From assembly GCA_903813345.2 (NCBI GenBank), contig CAIIXF020000335.1, positions 1 to 64,000 on the forward strand: DNA of 64,000 nt, in the 5' to 3' direction. Within the stretch, counting starts at the first letter, position 1. Each line of letters opens with the position of its first letter. The notes beneath the pieces were generated by a model. That model saw only the letters and a program-made list of their open reading frames with translations, was not told the DNA's origin and did not search any database. Position numbers and translations under genes: made by a program. Origin of the DNA: Owenia fusiformis (taxonomy: Eukaryota > Annelida > Polychaeta > Sabellida > Oweniidae). This document shows, piece by piece, positions 23,298 through 33,416 of the stretch.

Positions 23298-23824
23298 TTA
23301 TCCCCCTTTTTAAAAATATACTTTATGAAATAAAATATATAATATACTCATAGTAATGATATGTAAAATTACAAAAAATCTAACATATTTACAGATCAAA
23401 CTTATGTCATCTACCTGTCTACAACTACTATTACATAAGTTCTTCTTCTGATATGTAAAAATACAAAAATGACTAACATATTTACAAATCAAATGTAATC
23501 TACATGTTTACAACTACTACTACACAAGTTATTCTTAAACTTAATAATAATCTCAAAATCTTCACACTAAATATAAGGATACAATATTAATCCTCTTAGT
23601 TTCACAATGGAAGAAGATACATTTCAAAATACTCCTCTTATGTAGTCATTTTTATGACTTCAATTACAAATACTTAGCACAATCCACTTCTATTACTATC
23701 AGTAAATAAAGAAAATACTCTTACAACTACTTTTTATTATTTTTTTATTTTTTTTATTTACAACTTTACACTGCAACACCTATATGTATGTATGCATACC
23801 ATCCTTTGTCTTATCTATATGTGT
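23298..23824 (-). repeat. 3' untranslated region with a duplicated 92-bp block
   Basis: An A/T-rich non-coding stretch between the Gag-Pol stop and the 3' LTR. Bases 23358-23449 and 23450-about 23540 are imperfect tandem copies starting GATATGTAAAA. A long T-run with A interruptions lies near 23730-23760. No gene is seen. Confidence 0.75.
23301..23311 (-). other. Polypurine tract
   Basis: On the minus strand AAAAAGGGGGA ends 3 nt before the 3' LTR. This is the expected primer for plus-strand DNA synthesis, and its side confirms the minus-strand orientation. Confidence 0.85.
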
Positions 23825-26800
23825 TTAGACTAATCTACTCAAAAGATCTGCTCCAATATTGTCTTTGCCATGGATGACTTGAACGGTGTATTTGTATTGC
23901 TGTAAAAACAGCGACCACCTCATGACACGAGAGTTCTTGTGTTTTGCAGATTCTAAATATAGTAATGATTGGTGATCAGTCTGAATAACAAATTCAGTTC
24001 CATAAAGGTACTTTTGAAACTTTGTTATACCCCACACTATAGCCAAACATTCTCGTTCAACGGTGGAATAATTTCTCTCCCTTTGGCAAAGTTTTCTGCT
24101 ACCATACAGAACTGGGTGTAGTTTTTCTTCATGTTCTTGCATCAATATTCCACTAACTGCTACATCAGATGCATCCGTTCGAAGAATGAACTGTTTGTGA
24201 AAATCTGGAAGCTTTAGTATTGGTTCTGTACTTAGAATGTCTTTGACTTCTGTGAAGGCTGCATCATGTGTATTGCCCCACTTTAGTTTGTTTGGTGAAC
24301 TTTTCTTTGTAAGATCAGTAAGAGGTGCTGTTATATCAGAATACCTTGGTATGAACTTCTTGTAGTATCCAACAGTACCAAGTAGTGATCTTAATTCTGT
24401 TTTGTTTGTAGGGTTCCTTGCTTTGAGCATCTTTTCAACTTTCTCATGTTGTGTTGCTAAAGTTCCTACTGCAACTCTATGGCCAATAAAGTCCATGTCA
24501 TTGTATCCAAAGAAACATTTTGATGGCTTTACTGTCAGATTAGCTGCCCGTATCCTTCTAAACATCTCTCTGAGAATTTCCACATGTGTTTTCCATAATT
24601 CAGTGTGAATCAAAACATCATCGACGAAATTCTCTACATTTTCCATTCCATTTAGCAGTTTCCTCATCATTCTATTGTATGTAGCAACTGCATTGATGAG
24701 TCCAAAGGGCATTTTAACAAAACGCATACTGCCTAGTGGTGTGTTGAATGCTGTTTTATCTCTATCTTCTTCTTTCACATAAATTTGCCAAAAACCCTTG
24801 CAAAAATCCAACTTTGATTTGTAATGACTATTTCCAAGTTTGGCAAAGATTTCATCCTCATTTTGCATAGGTTCACAGTCAAACACTGTAACTTTGTTCA
24901 GTTTCCTGTAATCCATCACTGGTCTTCCATCTGGACAACCTTTTTTCTTCACAAGAAACATCTGAGCACTGTATGGACTATTTGCTCTTTCAATTACCCC
25001 AAGTTCCAACATCTCTAATATTAGGCGTTTTACAATTTCTACTGATTTGTGTGGTAGTTGAAAGGTTTGTCCCTTAACTGGTTTATCTGTTGTCAGTTTA
25101 ATTTCATGTTCCACTAAAGATGTAGAGCCTGGCTTGGATGAAAAAATATCTTTGAATTCTTCTACCAATCTTTCTAACTCATCAGTATAACTGTGACATA
25201 AATCAGGATTGATGCTCACTTCTTTGTATGTTTCTTCCTTTTCACCTAGCATTTCTTCTTGTAGTATGCAGTCATTGTTCATTTCTTCCTGCTCATCATC
25301 TTCTATAACTGAAATGTTTGCAACTGCTTCTACTCTGACATAGTACTTTTTGAGCATATTGATGTGGTATGTTTTTAAGGTTCCATCTACATCTATCTTG
25401 TAGTCAGTAGGGTTTACCTTTTCTTTCACAATATAAGGTCCCTTCCACTGCATTAGCAATTTGCTGTTGTCTGTTGGTAGCATAACCAAAACCTTGTCAT
25501 TCGCTTCTAATGACCTCATCTTTGCTTTCTTATCAAAATGCTGTTTGTATATTTCTTGGTTTTCACCAAGTGATTCTTTTGCTATATTGCAGGTTTCTTC
25601 TAATCTGTTTTTGAGGTCTAGCACATACTGGTATGTTGTTTTTGTTTCTTCATTTGGTTCATCTTTGCCCCAGAGCTCTTTCAAGATTGTCATTGGTCCT
25701 CTAACTGGCCTTCCATAGAGTAACTCAAATGGAGAGTAATTTGTACTATCTTGTGGCACTTCCCGGTATGCGAATAGAATTGGCTCTAAGTACCTATCCC
25801 AATCATTAGGTCTTTCGGCACACATCCGCTTTAACATAAGTTTCAAAGTACCATTGTATCGTTCCACAAGTCCATTGCATTGTGGATGGTATGGGGTTGT
25901 TGTGATTTGATTAATTGATAATAATCTACCCAGTTCCTTCATCAGTTCAGACACAAATTGTGATCCCTTGTCACTCAAAATCTGCTTGGGTATCCCAACT
26001 CTAGAAAATATTTGCATGAGAGCATCAGCTACTCTCTCAGTCTCTATGGATGGTAATGCTACAGCATCAGGATACCTAGTGGCATAGTCAACACATGTTA
26101 AAATGTGTCTGTTCTTGTTTCTTGTCATGGGATTTAGCGGGCCTACTAAATCTACTGCTACTCTTTCAAATGGAACTTCAATAAGAGGCATTTTCTGAAC
26201 AGGCGCCTTTTTCAACTTTCCTTTCTGTGTAGTTTTTTGACAAATACTACACGACTGAACAAATTTAGTCACATCACTGTGTATACCTGGCCAATAAAAG
26301 CTTGCTGTGATTTTGTTCATTGTTTTCTTCGTACCTAAATGTCCTGCCATCAAAGAGTCATGAGCGAGTTTCATTACAGTATCTCTCAGTACACTAGGAA
26401 CTACTAATTGCTTTATTTCATTGTTATCATTCACTTTTGGAGATGAATAGTATCTGTAGAGAACATTATTCTCTATTTCAAATCTGTATCTGCTTTTTCC
26501 AGGAGTACATTTTACATTCTCTTCTTGAGCATATTCTCGAAATTTATCTAAACTTCTATCATCATTCTGTGTTTGTAAGAATTGCTCAGGCGATATTATC
26601 TTGTTTATATAACCAGGCACCTTAAGCGGTCTCAGTGGTTTTTCACCTTTTGTTTTCATTGCTCTTGTTTCAACTGCACATGCTGGGATACAACTTTGTG
26701 TTTTAATTTCTTCTGTTTGGTTCATTGAAAGGGGCTCCTTGTTTCTCATTTCAGCACCGTCAACATTGCCTATAATAAGATCGCAGATTGGATTTGGAAG

Positions 26801-28144
26801 GCACAATGCTTCTACAATACCTGAAAGAAATGGAGTATCTATGCAAATCTTAGCTGTTGGTGCTTTTTTAATTGTTCTATCAATCATAAGATAATGTTTG
26901 TATTTTCCAGTGAACTGATCTGGTGCAACTAGGCTTTGATTGACTACTACCCCACTACACCCAGTATCTCTCAATACATTTACATATGATTCTCCTACTT
27001 TTCCTTCCTGTATATTCAGGTTTTCTGGTAAAAAGGAAATTGTATCACTACATGACCCTATGATAATGTTACAACCACTATGGTTTTCTATAACCTGAAC
27101 AGCAGCACAAATTTCATCTTCGTCGCTTGCATATGTCATTTGGTTGTTTACATCATCATCTTCTATACAGGCCATTGCAACAGCTTTTTGTGTTGATTCT
27201 TTAGGACAATCTTTTATCATATGCCCTTTGCCATTACAACCAAAACATATTCTTTCATTCACTTCTACCCACTTTTTCTCATCTGTTTTCTTTGTAAGAT
27301 CATTTTTGGGTTTATTCGAAGATAATATCTTTGGTCTCATAGCTTGTAAACCATGTGCTGTAGTAAAGCGCTCTGATAATTGGACTACTTGATCAGCTGA
27401 CACTGTATCATGTTCCCTTAAAAACATTCGCATTTCCCTACTACAAGCTGCCATGTACTGCTCTCGAAGTAGAAGATCTTTTAAGGCATCAACTGTTTTC
27501 TCGGTTTTTGCTAATTCCATCCATCTTGAAAGATATCTTTCTAATCTACACATGAACTGGGTCGGTGACTCCTTCAGTTCAGGATGACTAGTGAAAAACT
27601 TTTTGCGGAAACCGCTTTCAGTCATTTGATAACATTTAAGGAGTGCTTCCTTGAGCTTTTCATAATCATCACCAACTAACTGATTTGTTCTATTGTAAAC
27701 ATTGAGTGCTTCACCAGATAAAAGGTTTCCCAAATACATACAATAGTTTTCTTGTGGCCAGTTTTGACTAATTGCATACCTTTCCATTCTTTCCAAATAT
27801 GCATCCATACTATCTTTCTCCTCATTAAAAGGTGGCATTTTCGGTGCCTTGGGAATTTGTTTTGATTGTGATAACGCTGTTGTTTTAGTTTCCTCGATTC
27901 TGAGTTGAAGTTCTAGTTCAACTCTTCTTGCTTCTGCTTGCATCTTTGTCATTTCTAGCTCATGTTTCATTTTCTCTGATTCAGCTTTTCTGCATCTTTC
28001 TTCATGTCTCGCATCTCTTTCTATTTTGTCCTCTTCGATTTGCTTAGCTTCTTTATATTTCAGTTCTGCAAAGTCAGCTAGGCTCTTTCCTGTATAGCCA
28101 AGTTCCTTGCCAAGTTCAATCAAATTTATGTATTTCTCTGCCAT
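23825..28144 (-). CDS. Gag-Pol polyprotein with order Gag-PR-IN-RT-RNase H
   Basis: This single frame encodes 1,439 residues that carry out reverse transcription and integration. Residues 30-95 are highly charged and probably coiled-coil. About 100-265 is a retrotransposon Gag capsid region. Residues 300-313 are a CCHC zinc knuckle (CX2CX4HX4C). Protease has LRDTGCSG with Asp393. Next comes integrase: the zinc domain His595-His602-Cys632-Cys635, catalytic Asp665, Asp725 and Glu761 (DD35E spacing), and a GPY/F-type WKGPY at 900-904. RT follows, with Asp1113 and the FVDD box (Asp1175, Asp1176). RNase H is last, with Asp1324, Glu1364 or 1366, Asp1390 and Asp1433. In ordinary Ty3/gypsy elements RT-RNase H comes before integrase; integrase first with gypsy-like sequences defines the Gmr1-like group. 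Gag and Pol are fused with no frameshift or stop. The ATG at 28142-28144 is the first Met of the frame. Confidence 0.95.
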   Translation of the reverse strand: MAEKYINLIELGKELGYTGKSLADFAELKYKEAKQIEEDKIERDARHEERCRKAESEKMKHELEMTKMQAEARRVELELQLRIEETKTTALSQSKQIPKAPKMPPFNEEKDSMDAYLERMERYAISQNWPQENYCMYLGNLLSGEALNVYNRTNQLVGDDYEKLKEALLKCYQMTESGFRKKFFTSHPELKESPTQFMCRLERYLSRWMELAKTEKTVDALKDLLLREQYMAACSREMRMFLREHDTVSADQVVQLSERFTTAHGLQAMRPKILSSNKPKNDLTKKTDEKKWVEVNERICFGCNGKGHMIKDCPKESTQKAVAMACIEDDDVNNQMTYASDEDEICAAVQVIENHSGCNIIIGSCSDTISFLPENLNIQEGKVGESYVNVLRDTGCSGVVVNQSLVAPDQFTGKYKHYLMIDRTIKKAPTAKICIDTPFLSGIVEALCLPNPICDLIIGNVDGAEMRNKEPLSMNQTEEIKTQSCIPACAVETRAMKTKGEKPLRPLKVPGYINKIISPEQFLQTQNDDRSLDKFREYAQEENVKCTPGKSRYRFEIENNVLYRYYSSPKVNDNNEIKQLVVPSVLRDTVMKLAHDSLMAGHLGTKKTMNKITASFYWPGIHSDVTKFVQSCSICQKTTQKGKLKKAPVQKMPLIEVPFERVAVDLVGPLNPMTRNKNRHILTCVDYATRYPDAVALPSIETERVADALMQIFSRVGIPKQILSDKGSQFVSELMKELGRLLSINQITTTPYHPQCNGLVERYNGTLKLMLKRMCAERPNDWDRYLEPILFAYREVPQDSTNYSPFELLYGRPVRGPMTILKELWGKDEPNEETKTTYQYVLDLKNRLEETCNIAKESLGENQEIYKQHFDKKAKMRSLEANDKVLVMLPTDNSKLLMQWKGPYIVKEKVNPTDYKIDVDGTLKTYHINMLKKYYVRVEAVANISVIEDDEQEEMNNDCILQEEMLGEKEETYKEVSINPDLCHSYTDELERLVEEFKDIFSSKPGSTSLVEHEIKLTTDKPVKGQTFQLPHKSVEIVKRLILEMLELGVIERANSPYSAQMFLVKKKGCPDGRPVMDYRKLNKVTVFDCEPMQNEDEIFAKLGNSHYKSKLDFCKGFWQIYVKEEDRDKTAFNTPLGSMRFVKMPFGLINAVATYNRMMRKLLNGMENVENFVDDVLIHTELWKTHVEILREMFRRIRAANLTVKPSKCFFGYNDMDFIGHRVAVGTLATQHEKVEKMLKARNPTNKTELRSLLGTVGYYKKFIPRYSDITAPLTDLTKKSSPNKLKWGNTHDAAFTEVKDILSTEPILKLPDFHKQFILRTDASDVAVSGILMQEHEEKLHPVLYGSRKLCQRERNYSTVERECLAIVWGITKFQKYLYGTEFVIQTDHQSLLYLESAKHKNSRVMRWSLFLQQYKYTVQVIHGKDNIGADLLSRLV

Positions 28145-28639
28145 TTTGCTTAAATAAGACTACGTACGTTTGATCTCTTTATCCTAACATAAATTTTTAA
28201 TTTACACCAAAACTACTATTTTTCGGTTAGAAGTAATGAAGTAAAATTAATGATAATTGTGAGCATTTTCAACTTGTTTTAAATTAAAGTTATAGTAAAC
28301 CAATGAAATATGCTCAGATTTTTCTTTTTAAAATTGCAAATGTGCTTATGAGCACCACTTATCCAAAAATTGGGCAATTAGAGTGTAGCATGGACTAAAA
28401 ATGCTGATATAAATACTGTATTGATATAAGAAGTAATTTTGATTAATAAGATCCTGTGATCTAGATATTGGGAACCTTTTTAGTTAAATGTGACTAAACT
28501 TGTTACACAAAAACGTTGGTTTCTGTAACAAAGGAATCTTGTGAGCAATGATATGTAGACTAATACAGTGCTCTGTAATTTAAGAAAGGTGGAAATTAGT
28601 GCACTAGTGATATTCCTGTACAAGGAAAATAAGAAAAAA

Positions 28640-29240
28640 TGGTTGGGCAATTAGAGACCGAAAGATATTGTAAACCACAATATTTGGACAAACAAATTAG
28701 ACCAAGTGCTCAATAATTTTGGGAAAGTAGGACTTTGAGCACTAGAAATAAAACAGAGATAAAGGTTCCTGTACCTGAAATATGAAAGAAAAAAAAATTG
28801 TACAGAATGAGAACTAATAAATATTATCAACGACAATATTTAGACTAACCAATGAGATTGAGCGCTCAACAATTTTGGGGAAGTAGGACTTTGAGCGCAA
28901 GAAATAAAACAGAGATAAAGGTTCCTGTACCTGAAATATAATTGAAAAAAAAATTGTACGGAATGAGGACTAATAAATATTGTCAACGACAATATTTATA
29001 CTAACCAATGAGATTGAGTGCTCTACAATTTTGGGAAAGTGGGACTAAGCACTCGAAATAAAACAGAGATAAAGGTTCCTGTACCTGAAATATAAACAAA
29101 AAAAATGTATGGAATGGGAACCAATAGATATAGTAAACGACGAGAAAAAAAATATATGGGGAATTGGAATTAATGAATATTGTCAACGACAATATTAAGG
29201 GAAGAGGAACAAATAAATATTGTCAACGACAATATTTAAA
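28640..29240 (-). repeat. Leader tandem repeats of about 155 bp with palindromes
   Basis: Three imperfect copies share AAACAGAGATAAAGGTTCCT at about 28751, 28907 and 29061, i.e. a period of 154-156 bp. Between and after them are perfect inverted repeats with 9-bp arms (AATATTGTC and GACAATATT) around a 3-nt loop, at 28976-28996, 29176-29196 and 29216-29236. An imperfect copy lies at 28820-28840. In RNA these would form hairpins. Confidence 0.8.
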
Positions 29241-29377
29241 ACAACAGCAAATATCTTAGTGTTCTCTAATTATAATCGGATTGGCGAAGTTGTGCACTTC
29301 ATGTGAAAAGGATATTCTGTTTTTCCAAAAATTGAATCACTGCTAGATAATATATACTAAGACACTTTTCCGACTAT

Positions 29378-29415
29378 ACTACTACTAAGTACTACTACTA
29401 CTACTACTACTACTA
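29378..29415. repeat. ACT trinucleotide microsatellite
   Basis: About twelve ACT triplets, interrupted once by AAGT near 29387, within the leader of the Gmr1-like element. Confidence 0.85.
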
Positions 29416-29577
29416 ATGTACCTACAAGATAGTAGGTGATTATAGAACTTAAAGCTAGCAAATTCACATGTACACACTAGAACAGTAAGAAGGAACATAC
29501 AATTACTTTAATAGAAGAGTAAGTACATACTTGATGTTTTCTTATTTGCCATCTTTAACTTGATCTTAGCTATTGTA

Positions 29578-29591
29578 CGGACGAGCCCCCA
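29578..29591 (-). other. Primer-binding site, tRNA-Pro type
   Basis: On the minus strand, two bases after the 5' LTR, TGGGGGCTCGTCCG matches the complement of the 3' end of metazoan tRNA-Pro, the same primer class as in murine leukaemia virus. The match runs 14 nt and then breaks down. Confidence 0.85.
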
Positions 29592-29593
29592 GT

Positions 29594-29861
29594 TGTCAAG
29601 AAGTCTTTTCAAGGTTCTTAATTAAAATTCGTAAGCTTCCAAAATCACCTACATCTTGCTACCTGCACACACTACATACACCATCATCACCTCTCATACC
29701 CAGTTCACACTTCCTCATGTCTCTACCTTTTACCTTGCTAATTATTATTCACTAGAGCAGTATGCCAAAATTCCTGTTTAAAGTTAATTACTTAATAAGT
29801 AAGCAATAAACAAAACTCAAGAATGTGTTATGATTAGCTTAATAGAATACATATCATGACA
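29594..29861 (-). repeat. 5' LTR of the Gmr1-like element
   Basis: 268 bp, seemingly identical to 23030-23297. It holds the element's promoter and the start of its transcript; I do not see a convincing TATA box. Confidence 0.95.
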
Positions 29862-30131
29862 CACTCTCAACACTTCATTACACCTGTGTGGGTTGCCAGC
29901 ATATACAGTATTCTTTCCAGTGTTCATTCTAATAGTTACACCACACCCGTTTCTATTTTAAGCATGCACTCTCTTTCTCTCTCCAGTATGTATCCTTCCT
30001 GAAATGTTGTGGTCATACATAGGTTTATATAGAAAATGGCTATCTGACATACCGTGAACGCACAGTTGCACACACTATTATGCACTCGATTAGATATTCA
30101 TAAACTAATTTCTCTTTTGGAAGTAACAGTT
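29862..30131. repeat. Spacer 8, right part
   Basis: Begins with the second copy of the target duplication (CACTC, 29862-29866) and resumes the standard type-B spacer, including TGTGTGGGTTGCC. No gene is seen. Confidence 0.9.
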
Positions 30132-30147
30132 GGCCCTGATAAGGGCC
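30132..30147 (-). terminator. Histone stem-loop of copy 9
   Basis: Perfect histone stem-loop 32 nt past the stop of copy 9. Confidence 0.95.
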
Positions 30148-30179
30148 GTTTTGGGGTACAATAAGCAATACTCGAGGCA

Positions 30180-30752
30180 TTACTTCTTTGCTGGTTTCTT
30201 TGCTGCAGACTTCTTGGCAGCGATTTTCTTGGCCGCTGGTTTCTTGGCAGCGGCTTTCTTGGCAGCTGTTTTCTTAGCTACTGGTTTCTTTGCCTCTTTC
30301 TTGGGTGTCTTCGCTTTCTTTACTTTCTTTGGGGACTTTGATGCTGCAGTCTTTGCGGGTTTCTTAGCCGCCTTCTTGGGAGTCTTGACCTTCTTCACTG
30401 GCTTTTTGGCTGCAGGTTTCTTTGCCTTGACTGGCTTTTTGGCTACCTTTGGTTTCTTGGCTGCCTTTGGCTTCTCTCCGAGCTTGAATGAACCAGATGC
30501 GCCAGTTCCCTTGCTTTGCTTGAGAGTGCCTTTCGTCACACCCGCCTTGAGTGCCATCTTCAGATGAGCATTGATAGATGATTCAGCACCGAGACCGTTA
30601 AAGTTGGCGATGATGTACTTCAGAATGGCTATTCTGCTGGATCCTGTGCGCTCTTTCAAAGCTCCAATGGCCTGGCTGATCATATCGATGTACTTGGGAT
30701 GTTCTGCTACCTTGGCGGACTTCTTCACTTTAGGAACTGCTGTGGCTGCCAT
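30180..30752 (-). CDS. H1: Linker histone H1, copy 9
   Basis: Intact 190-residue H1 with Ala12 to Ser in the N-tail, a change shared with copies 1, 10 and 16. The added Ser is not followed by Pro, so it is not a CDK site. Despite the retroelement 270 bp past its 3' end, gene, stem-loop and promoter are undamaged. Confidence 0.97.
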   Translation of the reverse strand: MAATAVPKVKKSAKVAEHPKYIDMISQAIGALKERTGSSRIAILKYIIANFNGLGAESSINAHLKMALKAGVTKGTLKQSKGTGASGSFKLGEKPKAAKKPKVAKKPVKAKKPAAKKPVKKVKTPKKAAKKPAKTAASKSPKKVKKAKTPKKEAKKPVAKKTAAKKAAAKKPAAKKIAAKKSAAKKPAKK

Positions 30753-32795
30753 ACTGATCGATTGTTGATGTTTGCGAGTTGCAGAAAGATGCTTCGAGGT
30801 TTATCTCAGCTGTACTGATTGCGTTATGAGATGTATGGATATCTCGGCTCAATTTATTGATAGCGCGCCGACGTAAGAGAACAAACTTCCGGTTTGATCG
30901 GCTCAGCCAGCAAAGATACAATGGCGAATTATAACTGTGTTTGTTACCATATTTTGGAGCCGTTTTTCAGTGTCTTCTAATGTCGGAGTATAGTCAACAA
31001 GACTATGTCATTAAAGGACATAAAATTCTCTACAAGATGCACCCGCGTCGCCCTCTTGAAAACTCGATCGAAGCCAAGAAAAAATGAGAAAACTATGAAA
31101 TGTACACGCTAAAATTCAAAGATTTCGCAATGAAATTGAAATAAATCAATCAACATGAAGACAAAGTTGTTTCTATTTGAGCTATTTTATGAATTAATAT
31201 ATTATGCGTGCTTTAGAAGCAAACTTCTCTTCGTACAAGGACATTTTGACGATGAAATCGTCGATTGACTTTCCCTAACTAACACAAATTTTTCGAAGGC
31301 AGCCATTTTGAGCGGTTTAGATATCAAGGGAAGAATGTTGTTGCAATGTGATATTTTTTGCCATAAATATCGTTTAAAGTTGTGTTTTCATCATGCAAAT
31401 GATAAGTAGCTGTTTGGATACATCATCTTTAAAGATATTTCGAAATGATTCTGTCGTACAATCGAGCACAATTTCGTACTTGTTAACAAAACCCGGCATG
31501 AAGTTTGTAGTTTAATGGGACGGTGACTGAGAGGCTAGGGAACACATCAGTGTTGTAACATTCATTCTGAACGTACCACCTTCATTTGACGGCTATGAGC
31601 GGGTTTGGAGCATACGACCTTGTGCAACGTGTTATCAAACGTATCATCTATGCAAAAGTAAAAAGGGATTGTGCTTTTAAGTTTTGATTGTGCCAATCAG
31701 AATATGGCTTTCAAACTACGACCATTGACCTTGTGGAAGGTAACAATGATGATACGCAACCAAAGTCCTTAGATTTACCCATTCATAGCAGCAACGAGAT
31801 GGCACTTTTGTTCAACTTTTTATTGAATGCTAAACCGACATTCCAATCGATAATTCTAGCCAGAACTGGCGTGATTTTGCTATACAGTTCATCAATTGCT
31901 GGATATTTTATGCATTGATCTATTAGTTGAAAACCGTTTGCAACTGAATCACGAAACGTAAACTTGTCTCTCACAACGTGGGATGACAACACTTACGTCT
32001 GTTCTTCTGATTTTTATATGTCGTAAAAAGATAAAAACGGAGCGTCACCAGCTGATTGCGCTTCTTAATTGATTGTGCTGAATACGAAATTCGAACAAAC
32101 TGATTAACTTTATGGCATATCCTTCCCCTAACCCAGAATGTTTATTTCATCATTAACATCTCTGGTTGTTCTTGTAGACGTTGTCGTTTTAACAGAACTA
32201 TAGTCCCACCAAATCCCGAATTATCTAAATAGAACAAAGTTTATATCATAGGCAAAGATCGATAGAAATAATTTTTTAAATAAAGATGGCATGGTAATCG
32301 ATTTGGGTTTATTTCTAAATTATAATACTGGATTCTGCTGGTGCTGCCATCTTTATCTCGGCCCAGAACCTATGGTTTATATGTTAGCTACCTATATACC
32401 TTCGCTAGTGTCGTGTGTATTCTCATCATTACATTAACATATAGCCCCTCTGTGTTTTGTCAGTAAACACTCTCACCAGTGTGTATTCTCAGCATTTCAT
32501 TACAACCGTGTGTATTGTCAGTGTACACTCTCAACACTTCATTACACCTGTGTGGGTTGCCAGCATATACAGTATTCTTTCCAGTGTTCATTCTAATAGT
32601 TACACCACACCCGTTTCTATTTTAAGCATGCACTCTCTTTCTCTCTCCAGTATGTATCCTTCCTGAAATGTTGTGGTCATACATAGGTTTATATAGAAAA
32701 TGGCTATCTGACATACCGTGAACGCACAGTTGCACACACTATTATGCACTCGATTAGATATTCATAAACTAATTTCTCTTTTGGAAGTAACAGTT
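30753..32795. repeat. Spacer 9 (type B, right-half markers)
   Basis: H1 box of copy 9 at 30936-30942. It shows TTTTAACAGAACT and GAACAAAGTTT near 32190-32235, where most left-half units have TTTTAAGAGAACT and GAACATAGTTT. These markers typify spacers 9-11, 13-15 and 17. No gene is seen. Confidence 0.85.
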
Positions 32796-32811
32796 GGCCC
32801 TGATAAGGGCC
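32796..32811 (-). terminator. Histone stem-loop of copy 10
   Basis: Perfect histone stem-loop 32 nt past the stop of copy 10. Confidence 0.95.
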
Positions 32812-32843
32812 GTTTTTGGGTACAATAAGCAATACTCGAGGCA

Positions 32844-33416
32844 TTACTTCTTTGCTGGTTTCTTTGCTGCAGACTTCTTGGCAGCGATTTTCTTGGCCGC
32901 TGGTTTCTTGGCAGCGGCTTTCTTGGCAGCTGTTTTCTTAGCTACTGGTTTCTTTGCCTCTTTCTTGGGTGTCTTCGCTTTCTTTACTTTCTTTGGGGAC
33001 TTTGATGCTGCAGTCTTTGCGGGTTTCTTAGCCGCCTTCTTGGGAGTCTTGACCTTCTTCACTGGCTTTTTGGCTGCAGGTTTCTTTTCCTTGACTGGCT
33101 TTTTGGCTACCTTTGGTTTCTTGGCTGCCTTTGGCTTCTCTCCGAGCTTGAATGAACCAGATGCGCCAGTTCCCTTGCTTTGCTTGAGAGTGCCTTTCGT
33201 CACACCCGCCTTGAGTGCCATCTTCAGATGAGCATTGATAGATGATTCAGCACCGAGACCGTTAAAGTTGGCGATGATGTACTTCAGAATGGCTATTCTG
33301 CTGGATCCTGCGCGCTCTTTCAAAGCTCCAATGGCCTGGCTGATCATATCGATGTACTTGGGATGTTCTGCTACCTTGGCGGACTTCTTCACTTTAGGAA
33401 CTGCTGTGGCTGCCAT
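32844..33416 (-). CDS. H1: Linker histone H1, copy 10
   Basis: Intact 190-residue H1 with Ala12 to Ser, Thr36 to Ala (in KERTGSSR of the globular domain, private to this copy) and Ala110 to Glu. It combines the N-terminal marker of copies 9 and 16 with a tail marker of copies 3, 6 and 12. Confidence 0.97.
   Translation of the reverse strand: MAATAVPKVKKSAKVAEHPKYIDMISQAIGALKERAGSSRIAILKYIIANFNGLGAESSINAHLKMALKAGVTKGTLKQSKGTGASGSFKLGEKPKAAKKPKVAKKPVKEKKPAAKKPVKKVKTPKKAAKKPAKTAASKSPKKVKKAKTPKKEAKKPVAKKTAAKKAAAKKPAAKKIAAKKSAAKKPAKK

Larger units (their letters stand above)
28145..29577 (-). other. Long leader of the Gmr1-like element
   Basis: About 1.4 kb of A/T-rich, non-coding sequence between primer site and Gag-Pol start. 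Bases 28145-28640 and 29240-29370 show nothing I recognise. The middle is repetitive (listed separately), and a run of ACT triplets lies at about 29378-29415. Its role, perhaps packaging or an internal entry signal, is not shown by the sequence. Confidence 0.7.
23030..29861 (-). mobile_element. Complete LTR retrotransposon, Gmr1-like (Ty3/gypsy with integrase before RT)
   Basis: The element is 6,832 bp, reads on the minus strand, and is bounded by two 268-bp LTRs and a 5-bp target duplication. In its own direction it has: 5' LTR (29861-29594), PBS (29591-29578), a leader of about 1.4 kb with repeats, one Gag-Pol frame (28144-23825), about 0.5 kb of 3' untranslated sequence with a duplicated 92-bp block, a polypurine tract and the 3' LTR (23297-23030). 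I see no difference between the LTRs and no break in the coding frame, so it looks young and potentially autonomous. It lies about 270 bp beyond the 3' end of H1 copy 9, in the same orientation as the H1 genes. Confidence 0.95.
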
